Positions 60,459 to 64,000 of a DNA stretch of 64,000 nt are shown here, piece by piece. Positions within the stretch are counted from its first letter, which is position 1, and each line of letters begins with the position of its first letter. Under the pieces are notes generated by a model. That model saw only the letters and a list, made by a program, of their open reading frames with translations, ran no database searches and was not told the origin of the DNA. The translations under genes and the position numbers were made by a program. Location: contig JAKSSK010000002.1 of the NCBI GenBank assembly GCA_024403135.1, positions 18,632 to 82,631 of the forward strand. The letters run 5' to 3'. Source of the stretch: Clostridia bacterium. Lineage in GTDB: Bacteria; Bacillota; Clostridia; Peptostreptococcales; Anaerovoracaceae.

Positions 60459-60464
60459 TATAAT
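60459..60464 (+). promoter_or_regulatory. extended -10 promoter of the phosphoesterase gene
   Basis: TGATATAAT with no clear -35, followed by AAAGGAG and a normal leader of about 25 bases. Confidence 0.55.
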
Positions 60465-60493
60465 GTAAACATTCCAAAGGCAAAGGAGACAAA

Positions 60494-61024
60494 ATGAAAA
60501 TATTTGTAATATCGGATACTCACCACAGTATTCAAAAGGCAATTGAGGTATATAAAAGGCATCAGGATATAGACATGATCATCCACTGCGGAGACTATGT
60601 AGATGACGCCTTAGATTTTCAAAAGGCGGTAGGTAAAAGAATGGTCTACGTCAAGGGAAACTGCGATAGATCCTTTGATGAAAACGACTACGCCATCCTG
60701 GAAACTGAGGCCGGAGATATTCTGGTTCTTCACGGCCACATGCAGGATACTCAGCGCATCTACTACATGGCCTGTGAAAAGGGCTGCGTTGCTGCAGTCT
60801 ATGGCCACACCCACATACCTGTTAACACCCACTGGGATGGCATTCATCTAATAAATCCAGGCAGCATTACAAAGCCTAGGGATAATTCCTCTGGCTCCTA
60901 TGCCATCATAAATACCACCGAAGATGGCCTTAGCTGCCAGATTCACTACTACGATGAACCTACCAAACCTAAGGTTACTGGTGGCTACCTAAAGGGGCTA
61001 TTAAACTACAGCGATAGATTCTAA
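60494..61024 (+). CDS. YfcE/MJ0936-type metallophosphoesterase
   Basis: 176 residues with SDTHHS, HCGDYVDD, KGNCDRS, LVLHGH and YGHTHIP metal motifs. It hydrolyses phosphodiesters; natural substrate unknown. Ribosome site AAAGGAG. Confidence 0.92.
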   Translation: MKIFVISDTHHSIQKAIEVYKRHQDIDMIIHCGDYVDDALDFQKAVGKRMVYVKGNCDRSFDENDYAILETEAGDILVLHGHMQDTQRIYYMACEKGCVAAVYGHTHIPVNTHWDGIHLINPGSITKPRDNSSGSYAIINTTEDGLSCQIHYYDEPTKPKVTGGYLKGLLNYSDRF

Positions 61025-61025
61025 G

Positions 61026-61052
61026 GAAAAAGGGCTATAAGCCCTTTTCTTT
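61026..61052. terminator. bidirectional terminator between phosphoesterase and thioesterase genes
   Basis: AAAAGGGCT-ATA-AGCCCTTTT between convergent genes. Confidence 0.85.
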
Positions 61053-61493
61053 CATTGTGTCAATATTCATATATACGGAAGTTGCTGTTGAAATTAGCTT
61101 TCCTGTTTTGCTGCTTACGGCCTCTGCGTAAAGCTGGGTTATTCTCTTTCCAGCTGCCTTTGCATCCACTGTAACTACAAGTGTATCTCCTACCTGTCCA
61201 GGTCTTACGAACTTCACCTCAATACCTACTGTAGGTGCCCAGTTTGCCTGTGCAACGTATCTAGCCATATTTCCCATGGCAAGGTCAAAGACCGCTGTAA
61301 TTGCACCTCCGTGCATTACTCCTACCCTGTTTCCTTCCCATGGCAGAATTGGAAACTCCATGACCAGCCTATTTGTCTCTGGATCACAGTCCACCAGCCT
61401 TCCCTTTAGCATGCCGTTAATTACGTCCTTTTGTCTTACGTTGGCATCCTCTACCTGGCCTTCCATAAATGTATACATCTCTTCTTTAGTCAT
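61035..61493 (-). CDS. PaaI-type hotdog thioesterase
   Basis: 152 residues: NRVGVMHGGAITAVFDLAMG with the HGG loop and the Asp of the active site, then GIEVKFVRPGQVGDTL. It cleaves acyl-CoA thioesters. The start at 61493 follows AGAGGAAAG and overlaps the dsdA stop by 8 bases (ATGACTAA); the longer frame is rejected. The pairing with dsdA is unexplained. Confidence 0.88.
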   Translation of the reverse strand: MTKEEMYTFMEGQVEDANVRQKDVINGMLKGRLVDCDPETNRLVMEFPILPWEGNRVGVMHGGAITAVFDLAMGNMARYVAQANWAPTVGIEVKFVRPGQVGDTLVVTVDAKAAGKRITQLYAEAVSSKTGKLISTATSVYMNIDTMKEKGL

Positions 61494-62745
61494 TTTTCTT
61501 TCCTCTTTCGTAGTAAGCCCTTGCTTCATCTTCTGGAACCATGCTTCCTCCTGTAGCCCATAGAATGTGAGTAGCATTTGTCATATCGTACTTGCCGCAC
61601 TTTTCAACCAGCTCAGGTCCTGGGAAGCTGGCGCAGGATGATGGCTCTATGAACAGTCCATCCAGGTCCTTTAATTTTGCAAGGTATGGGAATAGCTTAT
61701 CATCTTCGATGGTATAGGCACCATCTAAAAGGGTGGTCATCACATCGCCAACCAGATATGAGGCTCTTCCTACTGCAAGGCCATCTGCCTGTGTCTTTCC
61801 ATCAAGACCAATGTCTGAAACTGCAATCTTTTCGTTAAGCCCAGTTATAAGTCCTAAGGTCATGCAAGGTGCCTTAGTTGGCTCTGCAAAGAATATGTGA
61901 ATGTTCTTTCCAAAGAGCGTCTTTAGTCCGAAGGCTACTCCACCTGGTGCACCGCCTACTCCACAAGGAATGTATACGAACACAGGGTGCTCATCATCGC
62001 ACTTAATGCCGTTTTCTTCAAACTGTTTTACGATTCTCTTTGCTGCTACTGAATATCCTAAGAATAGGTCCTTTGAACCCTCGTCATCTACGAAGTGGCA
62101 TGTAGGATCTTTTGCTGCTTCCTTTCTACCTTCAGCTACTGCCTTCTGGTAGTCGTCTGGGTATTCAACCACCTTAACGCCCTTTGATCTAAGCAGGTCC
62201 TTCTTCCACTGCCTTGCATCTGCTGACATATGCACTGTAACGTCAAAGCCTAGCTTTGCAGAGATTATTCCTATGCTTAGTCCCAGGTTTCCTGTGGAGC
62301 CTACTGCTACCTTGTACCTAGAGAAAAGCTCTTTATACCTATCCTCTGTAAGTACGCCGTAGTCATCCTCTTCCTTTAGGCCTGCCACTTCCTCTGCGAA
62401 CTTTAATACCTCGTAGATTCCGCCTCTAGCCTTGATGGAGCCAGATACTGCAAGGTCTGAATCCCTCTTAACATATACATCGCCCTTTACACCAAGGTAT
62501 TCCTTTATGCCAGGTGTCCTTGTTAAAGGTGATTCAATGATTCCCTTAGTTACCTCTGTCTCAGGAAAGGCCTTCATGATGTATGAGCTAAAGCGATCTA
62601 GTCTAGCCTGTGCATCTTCAATATCTGCTATGCTAAAGGATAGCTCTCTTTCCTCGCCCAATCTAGGATTAAGCCAAAAGATTTCCTTCTCATCTGCCAT
62701 TTCCTTAACCTGCGGAAATTCTTCATATATCTTTTTAATATCCAT
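61486..62745 (-). CDS. dsdA: D-serine ammonia-lyase
   Basis: 419 residues, fold-type II PLP enzyme. The PLP lysine Lys105 is in SGSIKARGG. GSTGNLGLSIGI binds phosphate, and PCGVGGAPGG and WATGGSMVPE are conserved. It converts D-serine to pyruvate and ammonia. It gives a fermenter a simple carbon source and removes D-serine. The ribosome site is AGAGGT. Confidence 0.94.
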   Translation of the reverse strand: MDIKKIYEEFPQVKEMADEKEIFWLNPRLGEERELSFSIADIEDAQARLDRFSSYIMKAFPETEVTKGIIESPLTRTPGIKEYLGVKGDVYVKRDSDLAVSGSIKARGGIYEVLKFAEEVAGLKEEDDYGVLTEDRYKELFSRYKVAVGSTGNLGLSIGIISAKLGFDVTVHMSADARQWKKDLLRSKGVKVVEYPDDYQKAVAEGRKEAAKDPTCHFVDDEGSKDLFLGYSVAAKRIVKQFEENGIKCDDEHPVFVYIPCGVGGAPGGVAFGLKTLFGKNIHIFFAEPTKAPCMTLGLITGLNEKIAVSDIGLDGKTQADGLAVGRASYLVGDVMTTLLDGAYTIEDDKLFPYLAKLKDLDGLFIEPSSCASFPGPELVEKCGKYDMTNATHILWATGGSMVPEDEARAYYERGKKND

Positions 62746-62794
62746 AACTTACCTCTCTAATATGTTACGCATATTATATCTTATTTCAGGCAAT

Positions 62795-62822
62795 AAAAAA
62801 ACTGGGCGAACCCAGTTTTTTT
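62795..62822 (-). terminator. terminator of the Ala-rich secreted protein gene
   Basis: AAAACTGGG-CGAA-CCCAGTTTT with T8, just after the gene on the minus strand. Confidence 0.9.
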
Positions 62823-62830
62823 TATCTTAA

Positions 62831-63790
62831 TTATTTAAGCTTTCTGTTACCATACTTACAGTTGTCAAGAGCTGTTTCAGCTACAACTACGCCATCAGCA
62901 TCAGTGATAGTAAGTTCAGCCTTGTAGAAGTACATTTGACCCTTAACGCCCTTGTCGTTGAAGTACTTACCAGTCTTTGAAGTGAAGATGTAACCGTAAT
63001 CTGCGTTCTTTTCACTTCTGTAGAACTTGTATTCAGCCTTGTAACCAGCATCTAATAGAGTTTGTAGATCGCCTTCTGTTACAGTTGTGTAAACTTCTGT
63101 GCAATCTTTGTGCTTAATTGTGTTGCAACGAATTACAACTGCTTGAGCCATTTCGTCTAATTTAGCCTTTTCGATAGCAGGTAAAATCTTATCTACTGCT
63201 TCTTGTGCTGCAACTAATGCTGCTTCGCAAGATTCAGCTGCTGCTACTGCAACGTGTCCGTCTTCAGCTAATGCAAGAGGTACTTCATAAGTAATTCCTG
63301 CTACTGCTTGATCGATCATTTCATCTGCTTGCTTTTTAGCTGCGATGATAGCTTCGATAGCTTCGATAGTTTCCTTCTTAATCTTTTCTACGCAAACAAC
63401 TGATTTAGCCTTTGCTACCTTATCTAGTCCTTGGTCGAATAATAGGCCAACAACAACATCTGTGTTTCCACCTGCTGCGTCTGCGATATCAATCTTAGCT
63501 TCTGAAATAGCCTTAGCAAGTTTAACCTTATCTACAGCCTTCTTAGTCTTTACAGTCTTGTCAACTACTACTGCAGTCTTAACTACTGCCTTAGTTGCTT
63601 CTACTTCGTAACCTAACTTAAGAGCCTTGCCTACAAGAGTGTCGTTATAGAACCAGTGAACACCTGCTGCAACCTTAACTAAATCACCATAAACATTATG
63701 CTCATCATTTGGTGCTGCTAATGCTGTCATAGGCATCATAGCTACTGCGATTACTGTTGCAAGTAAGATGCTAAGTATTCTCTTCTTCAT
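62831..63790 (-). CDS. secreted Ala/Lys/Val-rich helical protein
   Basis: 319 residues. A signal peptide (about 1-24, ending ALA) precedes a long helical region (about 45-225), rich in Ala, Lys, Val and Glu, probably coiled coil (KAVDKVKLAKAISEAKIDIADAAGG, EAIEAIIAAKKQADEMIDQA). A C-terminal beta module (about 235-319) holds one Cys pair (RCNTIKHKDC) and KFYRSEKNADYGYIFTSKTGKYF. No family recognised. Strong AAAGGAG site and biased codons suggest high expression. ATG 63790 is chosen because of the signal peptide. Confidence 0.75.
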   Translation of the reverse strand: MKKRILSILLATVIAVAMMPMTALAAPNDEHNVYGDLVKVAAGVHWFYNDTLVGKALKLGYEVEATKAVVKTAVVVDKTVKTKKAVDKVKLAKAISEAKIDIADAAGGNTDVVVGLLFDQGLDKVAKAKSVVCVEKIKKETIEAIEAIIAAKKQADEMIDQAVAGITYEVPLALAEDGHVAVAAAESCEAALVAAQEAVDKILPAIEKAKLDEMAQAVVIRCNTIKHKDCTEVYTTVTEGDLQTLLDAGYKAEYKFYRSEKNADYGYIFTSKTGKYFNDKGVKGQMYFYKAELTITDADGVVVAETALDNCKYGNRKLK

Positions 63791-63885
63791 AGAAATATAT
63801 CTCCTTTCAAATAAATCACTATACACATATATATTAACACCTTTTACCCATGGGTACAAGGGAATATATTGTCTATTTTTGTAAA

Positions 63886-63921
63886 AAAGAAAAAACCGTT
63901 AGAACTTTAAATTCCAACGGT
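63886..63921 (-). terminator. terminator of tRNA-Arg
   Basis: On the minus strand ACCGTT / AACGGT with inner GAA/TTC pairs and T6, 4 bases after the tRNA 3' end. Confidence 0.85.
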
Positions 63922-63924
63922 CTT

Positions 63925-64000
63925 TGGTGAGGGTGACAGGAGTCGAACCTGCAACCAACGCATTCGTAGTGCGGTACTCTATCCATTGAGCTACACCCCC
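63925..64000 (-). tRNA. tRNA-Arg(ACG)
   Basis: 76 bases including an encoded CCA. Acceptor GGGGGTG pairs with CACCCTC, D arm AGCTCAATGGATAGAGT, anticodon loop CTACGAA (anticodon ACG), T arm GCAGGTTCGACTCCTGT. The first base is the last base of the window, so the 5' flank is not visible. Confidence 0.95.

Overview
The window looks like chromosome of a strictly anaerobic, low-to-moderate GC Gram-positive bacterium of the class Clostridia. Supporting signs are strong AGGAGG-type ribosome sites, TTGACA/TATAAT promoters with 17-base spacers, single-chain glycyl-tRNA synthetase, WhiA, LexA and PyrR of Firmicutes type, and amino-acid-fermenter enzymes (3-keto-5-aminohexanoate cleavage enzyme, D-serine ammonia-lyase, ferredoxin-type aldo/keto reductases). 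The family cannot be fixed from sequence alone; an Anaerovoracaceae/Peptostreptococcales-like amino-acid fermenter is a guess. No phage, insertion sequence, rRNA operon or CRISPR array was seen.

Layout. 1-2.7 kb: a DUF6873-like protein, a radical SAM protein and an MqsA-like antitoxin preceded by a frameshifted partner. 2.7-7.2 kb: a P1 peptidase/DUF554 pair and a PPC-domain protein with a secreted GH25 lysozyme. 7.2-11.5 kb: a spermidine/putrescine ABC operon (potABCD) headed by an XRE-cupin repressor with a perfect 9-bp operator. 11.7-18 kb: the most interesting region. One cobalamin riboswitch controls a membrane-anchored DUF4430 (transcobalamin beta-domain-like) protein, a secreted alpha/alpha-toroid protein, and a complete ECF transporter (T, fused A-A, S). 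A second cobalamin riboswitch controls an unrecognised secreted protein. 18-21.9 kb: a PBECR4-type nuclease-domain gene behind a double-pseudoknot RNA leader, then a His-rich CobW metallochaperone, a second CobW-like GTPase and two unknown genes. 21.9-30 kb: aldo/keto reductase, membrane LuxR regulator, NhaC antiporter, GntR/ABC pair, ABC exporter, acetyltransferase. 30-38.6 kb: lexA, an EamA transporter, tandem lysO genes, pyrR, a uracil permease with PyrR attenuator, a secreted lysozyme-like protein, and a small membrane exporter. 38.7-46 kb: a conserved housekeeping run (glyS, DUF4342, recO, era, cdd, ybeY, phoH, CaCA exchanger, MBL hydrolase). 46-52.8 kb: second ferredoxin-type aldo/keto reductase, amidohydrolase/amino-acid permease pair, secreted FN3 protein, iron-sulfur flavoprotein, acetyltransferase, DUF6125. 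52.8-60.4 kb: rlmD, whiA, kce, rapZ, PHP, murB, AI-2E-family protein, degenerate Fic. The end holds a phosphoesterase, a thioesterase with dsdA, an Ala-rich secreted protein and tRNA-Arg(ACG).

The main hypothesis is that 11.7-18 kb encodes a B12 capture-and-import system. In it the two domains of animal intrinsic factor/transcobalamin exist as separate secreted and membrane-tethered proteins feeding an ECF transporter. A second window-wide theme is near-leaderless transcription: several promoters, including a near-consensus one at pyrR, place the -10 box only 6-7 bases before the start codon with no Shine-Dalgarno sequence.
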